A DNA stretch of 64,000 bases, taken from Cherax quadricarinatus (taxonomy: Eukaryota; Arthropoda; Malacostraca; Decapoda; Parastacidae). Below the pieces are notes generated by a model. The model did not search any database. It worked only from the letters and a program-made list of their open reading frames with translations, and had not been told where the DNA came from. A program made the position numbers and the translations under genes. The DNA is taken from positions 23,169,288 through 23,233,287 of the forward strand of contig NC_091307.1 of assembly GCF_038502225.1 (NCBI RefSeq), read 5' to 3'. Shown in pieces: positions 48,225 through 59,740 of the stretch (within the stretch, counting starts at the first letter, position 1; every line of letters starts with the position of its first letter).

Positions 48225-48256
48225 GTAGGCTTTTCGTCCGCTGGGACTAGTTGAAC
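48225..48256 (-). other. Hammerhead-like module
   Basis: The minus strand reads caactagtcccagcggacga then aaagcctactc. The stem GTCC/GGAC has the loop CAGC and is followed by GAAA. Confidence 0.35.
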
Positions 48257-48433
48257 ATGGGTAGCAGGAGTAAAGTGCTTTGTTCATCATTATTCCCTCG
48301 CCTGAAGTTTGAACGCGGGTCCTTTTGGTTGTGAGAATGCTTCTAGGTCAGAAATATGTTAATTTTCCATTATAATACAAATTATTAAGGAATTCTTCAC
48401 AAAAGTGTAAATTTTATTTCGCATGTCTGCCGC

Positions 48434-48757
48434 AGATGCAACATTCCCCCAGCGAAAAGCAGGGGCGCCACTAGTACACTGAGAGAAAATACAATAAGTG
48501 TCAGGGGCCCAAGACTGTTCAACTGTCTCCCAGCATACATAAGGAGGATTACCTATAGGCCCCTGGCTGTCTTCAAGAAGGCACTGGACAGTCGCCTAAA
48601 GTCAGTACCTGAACAGCCGGGCTGTGGTTCGTGCGTAAGTTCGCGTGCGGCCAACAGTAACAGCCTGGTTGATCAGAGCCGATCCACCACGAGGCCTGGT
48701 CTCAGACTGAGCTGCAGGGGCGTTGACTCCCGAAGCCCTCTCCAGGTATACTCTAGA
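48434..48757 (+). pseudogene. LINE C-terminal and 3' end fragment
   Basis: Encodes ISVRGPRLFNCLPAYIRR and RPLAVFKKALDSRLKSV, then a GC-rich 3' end with cagcctggttgatcagagcc. Same family as 44433-44745, opposite strand. Confidence 0.65.
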
Positions 48758-48799
48758 TATAATACTGCAGTGAATCCCTTCAAGTGGGTGTTTACTCAC

Positions 48800-48811
48800 C
48801 GTAGCGAGCAT
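48800..48811 (-). CDS. Possible first coding exon of the secreted polyQ protein
   Basis: The minus-strand ATG at 48811-48809 sits in a good start context (gccagccatgc). It encodes Met-Leu-Ala-Thr and is immediately followed by a strong donor (acg|GTGAGT, GT at 48799-48798). It ends in phase 0, matching the phase 0 start of the exon at 19859. The join gives MLATRLLGVVVVMVVPTVMC, a convincing signal peptide. The implied intron is about 29 kb. The link is an inference; the true first exon could lie elsewhere. Confidence 0.3.
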
Positions 48812-48840
48812 GGCTGGCTGGCTGGTGTCCACTCCTGTAC

Positions 48841-49256
48841 GGTGGAAAGCTCGGGTTAAACTACTCCCTGAAGTGTGCCCTGCACACCACCAAGAGAAAG
48901 GCCCTGAAGACGCTCCCTGTCACCCTGGATCATCATGAACTGGTTGGTGTACGTCATGGCTCTCACACGCTCATTGGTCCACTACTTCTCAAACACCACC
49001 CACTACCATTACAAACTATTATTCCCAGTATTAATTCGTACATCAGAGGCCCCTCACACACAAGGAAAAAAAATCATGGGTATTGAAATATAATGGACAA
49101 CAAACTTCTGTTTAGACGACACGTTGTTCAGTTTTATTAAATATGTAGAAAACCCCTAAATTACTCCTTAAATATATATTCTGGAATGCACATTAAGGAG
49201 TATTTTTGGATTTGTACATTTAATAGAGGTGGATCCTGAGCGGTAAGTAATCTAAA
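48841..49256. other. Unique-looking region, possible promoter side of the minus-strand gene
   Basis: No repeat family is recognised, which is rare in this window. A minus-strand CCAAT motif (gaccaatgagcg) lies at 48970-48979, about 165 bp upstream of the candidate start codon. No TATA box is clear. Confidence 0.3.
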
Positions 49257-49261
49257 TTAGA

Positions 49262-49370
49262 GGCCTACTGCGTCTGATGGGTCTCTGTACCCATTAGCGT
49301 ATGATCCCAACGGGTTTAGGGCTTTCCCTGGTGATGATGATGATGATAATAATAATAATAATAATATGGA
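49262..49370 (+). repeat. (TAA)n-tailed retroposon end
   Basis: cccattagcgtatgatccca, acgggtttagggctttcc, (GAT)n and then (AAT)n: the GGGTTTAGCGCTT end with its simple-repeat tail. Confidence 0.55.
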
Positions 49371-49529
49371 TCCCGATGATAAAAAATCATTCTGGTTAGT
49401 TTGTTGGCTCTGAAGGAGCGGATACAGGAAGGTCGTTAAGGCTACATATATATACATTGTTCTTTCATCATCAATAAACAATGATTAATTCCTAAAATAG
49501 ATATTAAGTAAGCTTTTAGTGTATATACA

Positions 49530-51137
49530 GTGAGAAGGGGCAGAGGGGGAGGGGGGGTTGCTCTGCTCGTAAAAAACAGATGGAAACTTGAGAAAATGGA
49601 AGGCATAGACGAGACGGGAGAAAGAGACTACATAGCAGGTACACTTCAGTCTGGGGAACACAAAGTGGTCATTGCAGTAATGTATAATCCACCACAGAAC
49701 CGCAGGAGGCCAAGAGAGGAATATGAAGAGAGCAACAGAGCAATGGTGGACACACTTGCTGAGGTGGCAAGAAGAGCTCACTCCAGCAGAGCAAAGTTGC
49801 TGGTTATGGGGGATTTCAACCACAGGGAGATTGACTGGGAAAACCTGGAGCCACATGGGGGTCCCGAAACATGGAGAGCCAAGATATTGGACGTGGTGCT
49901 GGAAAACCTCATGCACCAACATGTTAAGGACACTACCAGATTGAGAGGGGAGGATGAACCAGCAAGATTGGCCCTTGTGTTCACCCTGGGCAGTTCAGAC
50001 ATTAAGGACATCACGTATGAGAGTCCCCTAGGAGCTAGCGACCACGTGGTTCTATGCTTTGAATACATAGTAGAGTTGCAAGTGGAGAGAGTAACAGGAG
50101 TGGAATGGGAAAAGCCTGACTATAAAAGAGGGGACTACATAGGGTTGAGGAACTTCCTGCGGGAGGTTCCGTGGGACAGAGAACTGGCAGGAAAGTCAGT
50201 AAACGAAATGATGGAATATGTAACAACAAAATGCAAGGAGGCAGTGGAAAGGTTTATTCTCAAGGGCAACAGAAACAATGGGAAGACCAGAACGAGCCCC
50301 TGGTTTACCCGACGGTGTAAGGAGGCAAAAACAAAGTGCAATAGAGAATGGAAAAAGTACAGAAGGCAGAGAACACACGAAAATAGGGAGATCAGTCGCA
50401 GAGCCAGGAACGAGTATGCACAGGTAAGGAGGGAGGCCCAGCGGCAGTATGAAAATGACATAGCATCGAAAATCAAGACAGACCCGAAACTGTTGTATAG
50501 CCACATCAGGAGGAAGACAACAGTCAAAGACCAGGTGATCAGATTGAGGACAGAAGGTGGAGAACTCACAAGAAATGATCAGGAGGTATGTGAGGAGCTA
50601 AACAGGAGATTTAAGGAAGTTTTTGCAGTAGAGACAGGAAGGGCTGTGGGAAGACAGCACAGAAGGGAACATCAAGAGGGAATATACCAACAAGTGTTGG
50701 ATGACATACGAACAATCGAGGAGGAGGTGCAGAAACTGCTAAGTGACCTTGATACCTCAAAGGCGATGGGACTGGACATCTCCCCATGGGTCCTTAGAGA
50801 AGGAGCAGAGATGCTGTGCGTGCCCCTAACCACAATCTTCAACACATCCCTTGAAACTGGGCAACTACCTGAGAAATGGAAGACAGCAAACGTAGTCCCC
50901 ATATTTAAGAAAGGAAACAGAAATGAGGCACTAAACTACAGACCTGTGTCTCTGACATGTATTGTGTGCAAAGTCATGGAGAAGATTATCAGGAGGAGAG
51001 TGGTGGAACACCTGGAACGGAACAAGATTATAAATGAAAACCAGCATGGGTTCATGGAAGGCAAATCCTGTGTCACAAACCTTCTGGAGTTTTATGACAA
51101 GGTAACAGAAGTAAGACGAGAGAGAGGGGTGGGTTGA
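49530..51137 (+). pseudogene. LINE ORF2: endonuclease to early RT
   Basis: The start is truncated; the N-terminal catalytic residues of the AP-type endonuclease are lost. Visible are LLVMGDFNHREIDWEN (EN Asp/Asn motif, about residue 90) and PLGASDHVVLCFEY (the terminal SDH motif, about residue 170). A long basic helical linker follows (KCNREWKKYRRQRTHENREI), then early RT blocks DTSKAMGLDISPWVL, WKTANVVPIFKKGNRNEALN and YRPVSLTCIVCKVMEKII. The frame ends at TGA 51135-51137, and RT continues in another frame. Confidence 0.8.
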
Positions 51138-52230
51138 TTGCGTTTTCCTAGACTGCAGGAAGGCCTTTGACACAGTTTCCCACAAGAGATTAGTGCAGAA
51201 GCTGGAGGATCAGGCGCATATAACAAGGAGGGCACTGCAATGGATCAGGGAATACCTGACAGGGAGGCAACAACGAGTCATGGTACGTGAAGAGGTATCA
51301 CAGCGGGCGCCTGTGACGAGCGGGGTCCCACAGGGGTCAGTTCTAGGACCAGTGCTATTTTTTATATATGCGAACGACATGATGGAAGGAATAGACTCTG
51401 AAGTGTCCCTATTCGCAGATGATGTAAAGTTGATGAGAAGAATTAAATCGGATGAGGATGAGGCAGGACTGCAAAGAGACCTGGACAGGCTGGACATGTG
51501 GTCCAGAAACTGGCTTCTCGAATTCAGTCATGCCAAATGCAAAGTCATGAAGATTGGGGAGGGGCAAAGAAGACCGCAGACAGAGTATAGGCTAGGTGGA
51601 CAAAGACTACAGACCTCACTCAGGGAGAAAGACCTTGGGGTGACCATAACACCGAGCACGTCACCAGAGGCACACATCAACCAAATAACTGTTGCAGCAT
51701 ACGGGCGCCTGGCAAACCTGAGAATAGCATTCCGATACCTTAATAAGGAATCGTTCAAGACACTGTACGCTGTGTATGTTAGGCCCATACTGGAGTATGC
51801 AGCACCAGTCTGGAACCCACACCTGGTCAAGCACGTCAAGAAGTTAGAGAAAGTACAAAGGTTTGCAACAAGGCTAGTCCCAGAGCTCAGGGGAATGTCG
51901 TACGAGGAAAGGTTGAGGGAAATCGGACTGACGACACTGGAGGACAGAAGGGTCAGGGGAGACATGATAACGACATACAAGATACTGCGGGGAATAGACA
52001 AGGTGGACAGAGATAGGATGTTCCAGAGAGGGGACACAGGGACAAGGGGTCACAACTGGAAGCTGAAGACTCAGACGAGTCACAGGGACGTTAGGAAGTA
52101 TTTCTTCAGTCATAGAGTTGTCAGGAAGTGGAATAGCCTAGCAAGTGAAGTAGTGGAGGCAGGAACCATACACAGTTTTAAGAAGAGGTATGACAAAGCT
52201 CAGGAAGCAGAGAGGGAGAGGACCCAGTAG
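51138..52230 (+). pseudogene. LINE ORF2: RT catalytic core and C-terminus
   Basis: Continues RT in a different frame: GVPQGSVLGPVLFFIYANDM, then the catalytic motif SLFADDVKLMRRIKS (FADD, about 51410-51435), KDLGVTITPS, YVRPILEYAAPVWNPHLVKH, and KVQRFATRLVPELRGMSYEE with RGDMITTYKILRG. The last part is the characteristic L2/CR1-like C-terminal domain. It ends at TAG 52228-52230. Confidence 0.8.
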
Positions 52231-52281
52231 CGATAAGTGAAAAGGCGGGGCCAGGAGCTGAATCTCGACCCCTGCAACCAC

Positions 52282-52435
52282 AATTAGGTGAGTAAAATTA
52301 GGTGAGTACAATTAGGTGAGTACAATTAGGTGAGTACAATTAGGTGAGTACAATTAGGTGAGTACAATTAGGTGAGTACAATTATTTGAGTACAATTAGG
52401 TGAGTACAATTAGGTGAGTACAATTAGGTGAGTAC
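52282..52435 (+). repeat. 14-bp terminal repeats of the LINE
   Basis: Eleven units of aattaggtgagtac, one with attatttgagtac. They form the LINE 3' terminus. Confidence 0.9.
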
Positions 52436-52608
52436 GTACCTTTGTTGTATGCCTTTATTAGCTGAGCTTAAATCTTAATAATTTATCTTCGCTGTTAAAA
52501 AATAATGTTTAGTGCAAAAAAATATATAAAAAAAAAATTCAGCCGTATCCTATTAAACATTTATATAATTTCTAGCTAGAATGAAACTTACTAATATTTA
52601 TTTATCCT

Positions 52609-52786
52609 TCAAGGGGAGTGTCTTGATACTAGTGAAGGGCGTTTGATCCAAGGAATTGGAACTACCCTCCCCTTAGATCATACCTGATTCCCCAAGTGTT
52701 GTATGATCCCTGAATAAGAGAGTCGACAACTTGAATGACTCCTTATCGGTGTTTAGTTCTTCTCCGTGAATATAATAATAATATTA
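52609..52786 (+). repeat. (TAA)-tailed retroposon, near full-length copy
   Basis: caaggggagtgtcttgatac, tttgatccaaggaattggaa, ctaccctccccttagatcat and a TATAATAATAATATTA end. It is the clearest body-plus-tail copy in the window. Confidence 0.55.
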
Positions 52787-53039
52787 GAAATGATTAACCC
52801 CTAGGACATGACGGTGTCTTTCTAAATGTGGGTATGATGCCAGTTGAAGTATCAAGGATTGCCTCTCGTGACAGAAATACCAGTTTTGTGATAACTTTAT
52901 TGAAAATTTTTCGACTAATATCTGCCCTCAAGAATTTCAATATTGCCATCAACACACTGAAACATTTCATGGGCACCACAATGAACCAACTAGTACTCGA
53001 TTATTCATAACTATAATGGCTTTGATATACCTTTACCTT

Positions 53040-53455
53040 TTATGAGTTCCGAGAGTTTTTCTACTCCCGGAGCTCGGCCATGGGCCAGGGTCATCTAGTG
53101 CTTTCCTGGTCAACCAGGCTGTTGCTGTTGGCGGCCCGCAGCCCCACCTATCCATCACAGCCTGGTTGATCTGGCATCTAGTGAAGATACTTGTCCAGTT
53201 TCTTCTTGAAGATTTCTACATTTGTCCCAGCAGTGTTTCTGATACCTTCTGGCAAGATGTTGAATAATCTGGGACCACGAATGTTAATATAGTATTCCGT
53301 TATTGTGTTCACAGCACCCCTGTTTTTTTCACTAGGTTTATCTTGCACTTCCTTCAATATCTCTTGCTCCAGTATCTTATGGCAGTATACAGATTTGGAG
53401 TAAGGCCGTCAAGCACTTTCCAGGTTTATATTATCGTGTATCTCTCCTCCGTTCC
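53040..53455 (-). pseudogene. LINE C-terminal fragment
   Basis: The minus strand encodes ERYTIIYIWKVL-like sequence, INIRGPRLFNILPEGIRNT and NVEIFKKKLDKYLH, followed by a GC-rich 3' end. It is the same type as 1680-2092, but this piece also includes the very C-terminus. Confidence 0.6.
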
Positions 53456-53894
53456 AACACTTCATTTAATAGAGATGGAAACGAGATCTGTCTGTGTATT
53501 TTAACTTTTAGATGAGGTCATCTGCTGAAGAGGGTCTCAGTTGAAAACTCAAACACACAGACAGCCTATTACTCTTATTTATCTCCTGTAGCCTAGTCTC
53601 GTGCAGCCTGGTCTCGCACAAGGGTCTTGAGGTCCGCATATTGGAGTCTTTTGTTGTGGAACTGAGGCCTTCCCCTGGCTTACAAGTCTGTCTTGTACAA
53701 AATTAGTATTCACTCGTATATGACCTGTGTAAGTATATGCTAAAGCTTCCTAATAAATATAATAAACATGCAGATATATAAGGTAGAAGAGTGCGTAATA
53801 TAGATGAGGTGAGGAATATACGCAGCAGAATGGAGTGAGTCTAGTACCGCAGTCCTCCGCTCTCTGGGGAAACTCCCGGAAAAACTGCTTCTGA
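53456..53894. other. No gene recognised
   Basis: Unique-looking. Short overlapping frames have no support. Confidence 0.45.
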
Positions 53895-54110
53895 AAGTGC
53901 ACGTTTCTCTGGAGGAAGATCCAAGCCTTAAGGACCTCACGCGGGGTCTAGCAGTGTCTTCCTTGACAGGAGATAGTCAGGTTCAATCTGAGGAAGCGAA
54001 TGATGCCTCCAATTTCCGGATTAGGAAACTTTCACTTGCATCAAGCTGCCTTTCCTTTAAGGGAGCCTCCCCAGACTTTCATGTTTATTCCAGTGAGTGG
54101 AAGATAACAA
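53895..54110 (-). repeat. Diverged copy of the (TAA)-tailed retroposon body
   Basis: The minus strand carries cttgatgcaagtgaaagttt, cctaatccggaaattggagg and agattgaacctgactatctc, which align with the GCCAGTGAAGGGCTCTTGATCC ... body. The plus-strand frame across it (53897-54151) is not considered a gene. Confidence 0.4.
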
Positions 54111-54277
54111 CCAGTATTTTCCTTGTGTTGCTGCGGTGCCCGGGAGGCTAGCCTGTGTTAGCATACCACCACCATCACTCACTCTAAGTTACTACATACC
54201 CAGTGCAGATAAATGGTATAAAATATCGACACTTTGGACAAGGAAACACAAATACACTGTAATGCGATTCTTTATTG

Positions 54278-54321
54278 ACTTTATAAAGTCCACTGTGTGG
54301 GCGAAACGTTGTCAATAAAAG
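54278..54321 (+). other. Hammerhead-like module
   Basis: ctttataaagtccactgtgt then gggcgaaacgttgtcaataa. The stem GTCC/GGGC includes a U-G pair and is followed by GAAA and an AATAAA end. Confidence 0.4.
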
Positions 54322-54349
54322 AACGGCATTGTACTACATTTGTCTCCTT

Positions 54350-56455
54350 GTCCTGCATACGCAGTGTTGGAACTGAAGTCACCACACCTGCTTACGCAGT
54401 GGCAGTGTTGGCACTGAAGTCACCACACCTGTTCACCCAGTGGCAGTGTTGGCATTGAAGTCACCACACCTGTTCACCCAGTGGCAGTGTTGGCACTGAA
54501 GTCACCACACCTGCTTACTCAGTGGCAGTGTTGGCACTGAAGTCACCACACCTGCTTACCCAGTGGCAGTGTTGGCACTGAAGTCACCACACCTGCTTAC
54601 CCAGTGGCAGTGTTGGCACTGAAGTCACCACACCTGCTTACCCAGTGGCAGTGTTGGCACTGAAGTCACCACACCTGCTTACCCAGTGGCAGTGTTGGCA
54701 CTGAAGTCACCACACCTGCTTATCCAGTGGCAGTGTTGGCACTGAAGTCACCACACCTGCTTACCCAGTGACAGTGTTGGCACTGAAGTCACCACACCTG
54801 CTTACCCAGTGGCAGTGTTGGCTCTGAAGTCACCACACCTGCTTACCCAGTGGCAGTGTTGGCACTGAAGTCACCACACCTGCTTACCCAGTGGCAGTGT
54901 TGGCACTGAAGTCACCACACCTGCTTACCCAGTGGCAGTGTTGGCACTGAAGTCACCACACCTGCTTACCCAGTGGCAGTGTTGGCACTGAAGTCACCAC
55001 ACCTGCTTACCCAGTGGCAGTGTTAGCACTGAAGTCACCACACCTGTTTACCCAGTGGCAGTGTTGGCACTGAAGTCACCACACCTGCTTACCCAATGGC
55101 AGTGTTGGCGCTGAAGTCACCACACCTGCTTACCCAGTGGCAGTGTTGGCACTGAAGTCACCACACCTGCTTACCCAGTGGCAGTGTTGGCACTGAAGTC
55201 ACCACACCTGCTTACCCAGTGGCAGTGTTGGCACTGAAGTCACCACACCTGCTTACCCAGTGGCAGTGTTGGCACTGAAGTCACCACACCTGCTTACCCA
55301 GTGGCAGTGTTGGCACTGAAGTCACCACACCTGCTTACCCAGTGGCAGTGTTGGCACTGAAGTCACCACACCTGCTTATCCAGTGGCAGTGTTGGCACTG
55401 AAGTCACCACACCTGCTTACCCAGTGACAGTGTTGGCACTGAAGTCACCACACCTGCTTACCCAGTGGCAGTGTTGGCTCTGAAGTCACCACACCTGCTT
55501 ACCCAGTGGCAGTGTTGGCACTGAAGTCACCACACCTGCTTACCCAGTGGCAGTGTTGGCACTGAAGTCACCACACCTGCTTACCCAGTGGCAGTGTTGG
55601 CACTGAAGTCACCACACCTGCTTACCCAGTGGCAGTGTTGGCACTGAAGTCACCACACCTGCTTACCCAGTGGCAGTGTTAGCACTGAAGTCACCACACC
55701 TGTTTACCCAGTGGCAGTGTTGGCACTGAAGTCACCACACCTGCTTACCCAGTGGCAGTGTTGGCTCTGAAGTCACCACACCTGCTTACCCAGTGGCAGT
55801 GTTGGCACTGAAGTCACCACACCTGCTTACCCAGTGGCAGTGTTGGCACTGAAGTCACCACACCTGCTTACCCAGTGGCAGTGTTGGCACTGAAGTCACC
55901 ACACCTGCTTACCCAGTGGCAGTGTTGGCACTGAAGTCACCACACCTGCTTACCCAGTGGCAGTGTTAGCACTGAAGTCACCACACCTGTTTACCCAGTG
56001 GCAGTGTTGGCACTGAAGTCACCACACCTGCTTACCCAGTGGCAGTGTTAGCACTGAAGTCACCACACCTGTTTACCCAGTGGCAGTGTTGGCACTGAAG
56101 TCACCACACCTGCTTACCCAATGGCAGTGTTGGCACTGAAGTCACCACACCTGCTTACCCAGTGGCAGTGTTGGCACTGAAGTCACCACACCTGCTTACC
56201 CAGTGGCAGTGTTGACACTGAAGTCACCACACCTGCTTACCCAGTGGCAGTGTTGGCACTGAAGTCACCACACCTGCTTACCCAGTGACAGTGTTGGCAC
56301 TGAAGTCACCACACCTGCTTACCCAGTGGCAGTGTTGGCACTGAAGTCACCACACCTGCTTACCCAGTGGCAGTGTTGGCACTGAAGTCACCACACCTGC
56401 TTACCCAGTGGCAGTGTTGGCACTGAAGTCACCACACCTGCTTACCCAGTGAGAA
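54350..56455 (+). repeat. 41-bp minisatellite with a 656-bp higher-order repeat
   Basis: About 51 copies of cagtgttggcactgaagtca plus ccacacctgcttacccagtgg. The variant series ttatccagtgg, then cccagtgacag, then ggctctg occurs at 54720 and again at 55376, exactly 656 bp (16 monomers) later. Confidence 0.95.
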
Positions 56456-56766
56456 CACTGCTGGAAGTGGAACCACCATAGCTTTCTCAATATATATATC
56501 ACTTCACTTTTATGAATGCTCGAGAAAACGCTATATCTATCCATTTTTCACATTAGTCACTGCATAGCTTTTTTGCGATTGTCTTAAGAGGTATTTTGCG
56601 CATAAGGGCATAATTTATTCCCACTATGCTCCCCAGGTCTGTTATACTAATTATTTTTATAATAGTATTTATCAAGACAGAGGAAATGGTCTACGTTGGA
56701 GACAGCCGAGGTACATACGTATTTCTGAAAGGCATTTTCAAAGGGTTCGTAAAACTACCCCCCCCC
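56456..56766. other. No gene recognised
   Basis: Unique-looking AT-rich sequence ending in a C-run. Confidence 0.5.
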
Positions 56767-56817
56767 CACAGGATGGGTATGGGGTGCATAATAAACATTA
56801 ACTAAACTTAACTAAAC
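56767..56817 (+). repeat. ACTAACT-tailed retroposon, extreme 3' end
   Basis: acaggatgggtatggggtgc plus ataataaacattaact and (AACT)-like units: only the last 50 bp of the family. Confidence 0.55.
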
Positions 56818-57519
56818 GTAAAATGGCAGAAGCAGTTGAGAGGTGAGAAGTAAGCTAAATATGTAATAACTCGTCAATGAAAGTGTTAATGGGGAGAAGA
56901 ATGGTATCCCGAGTAGTGTCAAGCGTATACTGTGTCAAAGTGTGTACTCTAGGTGTCAAGTGTACGCCCTCAGTATGTCAAGTGTGCAAATTAAGTGCCA
57001 AACCCAAAAGGGTCATACAGCTACAGTCTCAAAGAGTTCCCTGGAACAGGGAAGAGGATGGCTTCGAGAGTGGGCAGTGATGACGGGGGGGGGGGGACAA
57101 TGAACGTTACTGTGTTGCGAAATACAGAACAATGGAAGAGGAGCAAATAGAAAGGTCACTCCACGAATGTGTATGACTTCAAAGGTCCACATAGGTTGTA
57201 ATCGCTGTATTTGAAACAATGAAGTGGAAAGGGATGCTTTAAAAAAAAGGACTAATAAGTTACCACGAGGCTTTACATGAAATCGTTGCTGTAGATGATA
57301 TTGGTAACCGAAGTTGCTAACAGCATGAATCGTTCAGGCAAAATTCCTTCCTTGGATCGAACTTGACTGCCTCCCATTCCCCATGAATATTATTAATAAT
57401 TATTTAGGGTATCAAGTTATTTTCATTTTAAAAATGTTAAAATTATTTGTATAAGTTTATCGTGTTAATGTCGAGTTATGGGGAGCGTGGATGTTAATAA
57501 CTGTAAAGTTTGTTAGTTC
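56818..57519. other. No gene recognised
   Basis: Contains a G-run (57083-57098) and, near 57345-57390, a faint trace of the (TAA)-tailed family (cttggatcgaacttgactgc). Nothing coding is supported. Confidence 0.45.
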
Positions 57520-57640
57520 AATATCTTTATTAAGCACCCCATCGCATCCTGTGGGTGGAAGTCTCAAGATTACAGAGGCACATAATACGGCCAGGGACTG
57601 GAACGCAAAGTTTTGATAGTAAACAAGTTACAACTTACTA
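57520..57640 (-). repeat. ACTAACT-family retroposon fragment
   Basis: tctttattaagcaccccatc, gcatcctgtgggtggaagtc and agggactggaacgcaaagtt are the reverse complement of the conserved block. Confidence 0.5.
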
Positions 57641-57707
57641 TTTACATGTTTATAGCTTGCTACAGTCCTAATCAGTTATTTATGCAGACGTGAATTAGGC
57701 CACAATC

Positions 57708-57779
<72 letters not shown>
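57708..57779. repeat. (AAT)n microsatellite
   Basis: About 70 bp of uninterrupted AAT units, likely another retroposon tail. Confidence 0.9.
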
Positions 57780-57911
57780 TAATGTTTCAAGTCGTCCCCT
57801 TCTACAAACCAGACTGTCACTCCTAAACCCCTCTTATACAAAACTTTTAGAGCTGCCCCTGCTTACGTTTGAAATATAAAGCCATGTGAGTTAGTTGTTA
57901 TATATAGCGTT

Positions 57912-57987
57912 AGTAAGCAAGTTTATTCAAGTATTGGTACACAAATACAGTTACGTAAATTATCATAGCAGCATATGTGTAGATAGG
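57912..57987 (-). repeat. SINE/LINE 3'-end fragment (CTTA-tail family)
   Basis: gcaagtttattcaagtattg and acagttacgtaaattatcat. It adjoins the LINE fragment to the right, so it may have been interrupted by it. Confidence 0.5.
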
Positions 57988-57989
57988 TC

Positions 57990-59740
57990 TAATATAGTAC
58001 TCACTATCGATAATGAGGTATGCCACGAAACATCCAAGGTGGCAAATTGTTTTAATTCTTACTACACATCTGTTGCATCAACACTAGTTAGTAAACTACC
58101 AGCTGCATCAAATACCTTTAACACACTCTGATAAGTTTCAAATATACTATACCAATAAAGGGGCAACCCCAAACAGTTGTCAACTAGTAAGTGTAACTCA
58201 TGATTTTAAAGAACTAAGCAGGTTAAACCCAACTAAGAGAACTGGCCCGGATAACATCCCGTCTAAGTTCCAAAAAGATGGTGCTCATGAACATTCAATC
58301 TCTATTGCGCACATAATAAATTTGTCCATCACCACTAATACCGTACCGGAGGGGTTCAAGGAGGCCAGAGTTACTCCTATCTTCAAGAAAAATAGTAGGT
58401 CTGATGTAAGCAACTATAGGCCTGTTAGTATACTCAGTATAATATCCAAAATTCTAGAGAGGGCGGTGTACTCTCAAGTAGTTAAGTACCTTAATGACAA
58501 CAACATTCTCCATAGCTATCAATGAGGCTTTAGAAAATCTTACTCAACCGACACCTTCCTAATTAATCTGATGGATTACTTGAGAACTGAAATGTCAGTG
58601 GGGAACCTCATAGGTATGGTAACCTTAGACCTGCAAAAGGCCTTCAATACTGTCAACCACAATATATTATGTAAGAAACTTCAAGCTATCGGTATAGGTT
58701 CTGTAGACTGGTTTAAGTCCTACCTTAGCAACAGGAGACAAATTGTCAAAATCAACAAAACGGAATCAGAACCCCTGCCGATAGCATGTGGAGTTCCCCA
58801 AGGTAGTATCCTGGGTCCTTTATTATTCCTATGCTATGTTAACGACATGTCTATCAGTGTCAAGTGCAAACTCCTACTGTATGCAGATGACAGTGCTCTG
58901 TTAGTGTCAGGTAAAGACCCACAAGATATAGCTAATGTATTAACACTGGAACTGGAGTCCTGCAGCAAATGGTTAGTAGACAACAAACTATCATTACACC
59001 TCGGGAGAACTGAAGCCATTCTCTTTGGCACGAAACATAAACTGAGAAGGGTAAATAATTTTAATGTCCAGTGTAATGGGGAGCCCATCACTTCAGTTTC
59101 CTCAGTAAAATATCTGGGAATCCCCTTTGACCTATGCATGTCAGGAGAATTGATAGGGAACAGTGTAGTAAAGAAAGCAAATGCCAGACTGAAGTTCCTC
59201 TACAGACAAGCACAGTGTCTACCTACTGAGGCTCGCAGGACCCTATGTCTAGCCCTTATACAATGTCATATGGATTACGCTTGCTCTTCATGGTACTCTG
59301 CCTTGACAAAAAAATGAAAAAATAGACTGCAAATCACCCAGAACAAAATAGTAAAATTCATCCTGGATCTGGGTCCAAGAGAGCATGTAGGCCAGAATGA
59401 ATTACAGAAGTTGGATAGAGTAAAACAACTGAAGCTAAATCATGTTTATAAAATTGATCACAAACAGTGTCCAGAATATCTTGCTGCCAATTTTGTCAAG
59501 GTTGGGAACCAAAGCAATCATAGTACTAGACTAGGGGGAGAGAGCACAACTTTGTAGTACCCACAGTCAGTGGCCAGGCTTCAAACACCTTTTATTGTAC
59601 AGCAATAAAGGAATGGAACAGACTGCCCGCACATGTCAAATCCAGTCATAGCATGAACCAGTTCAAGAAGAGAGCCAAAAGGTGTCTGATGAATGTAGCT
59701 ACAGAAAAGGAGGGGAATGATTTTTTATTTTTTAGCTAAC
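57990..59740 (+). pseudogene. Non-LTR retrotransposon RT, degenerate
   Basis: A partial ORF2 with several breaks. The first piece (to about 58131) reads KVANCFNSYYTSVAS. From 58136 another frame holds RTGPDNIPSKF, EARVTPIFKKNSRSDVSNYR and PVSILSIISKILERAV. TGA at 58523-58525 interrupts it, after which the same frame continues with VTLDLQKAFNTVNHNILCKK, CGVPQGSILGPLLFLCYVND and catalytic LLYADDSALL (about 58876-58905), to TGA 59315-59317. A further frame change in an A-run leads to the C-terminal RLQITQNKIVKFILDLGP and IKEWNRLPAHVKSS. Clade is uncertain (Jockey/CR1 group); endonuclease is absent. Confidence 0.75.

Larger units (their letters stand above)
49515..52435 (+). mobile_element. L2/CR1-type LINE, 5'-truncated
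   Basis: The longest non-LTR element in the window. It begins inside the endonuclease domain, continues through RT and the C-terminal domain to 52230, has a short 3' UTR, and ends in eleven 14-bp repeats (aattaggtgagtac, 52282-52435). Terminal short tandem repeats instead of poly(A) are typical of the L2/CR1 group. Two ORF pieces remain, with a frame change at about 51125-51140. Confidence 0.8.

Noticed and set aside
53897..54151. 84-residue frame with Ser/Leu-rich sequence
   Set aside because: It overlaps a diverged dispersed repeat on the opposite strand and has no splice or homology support.
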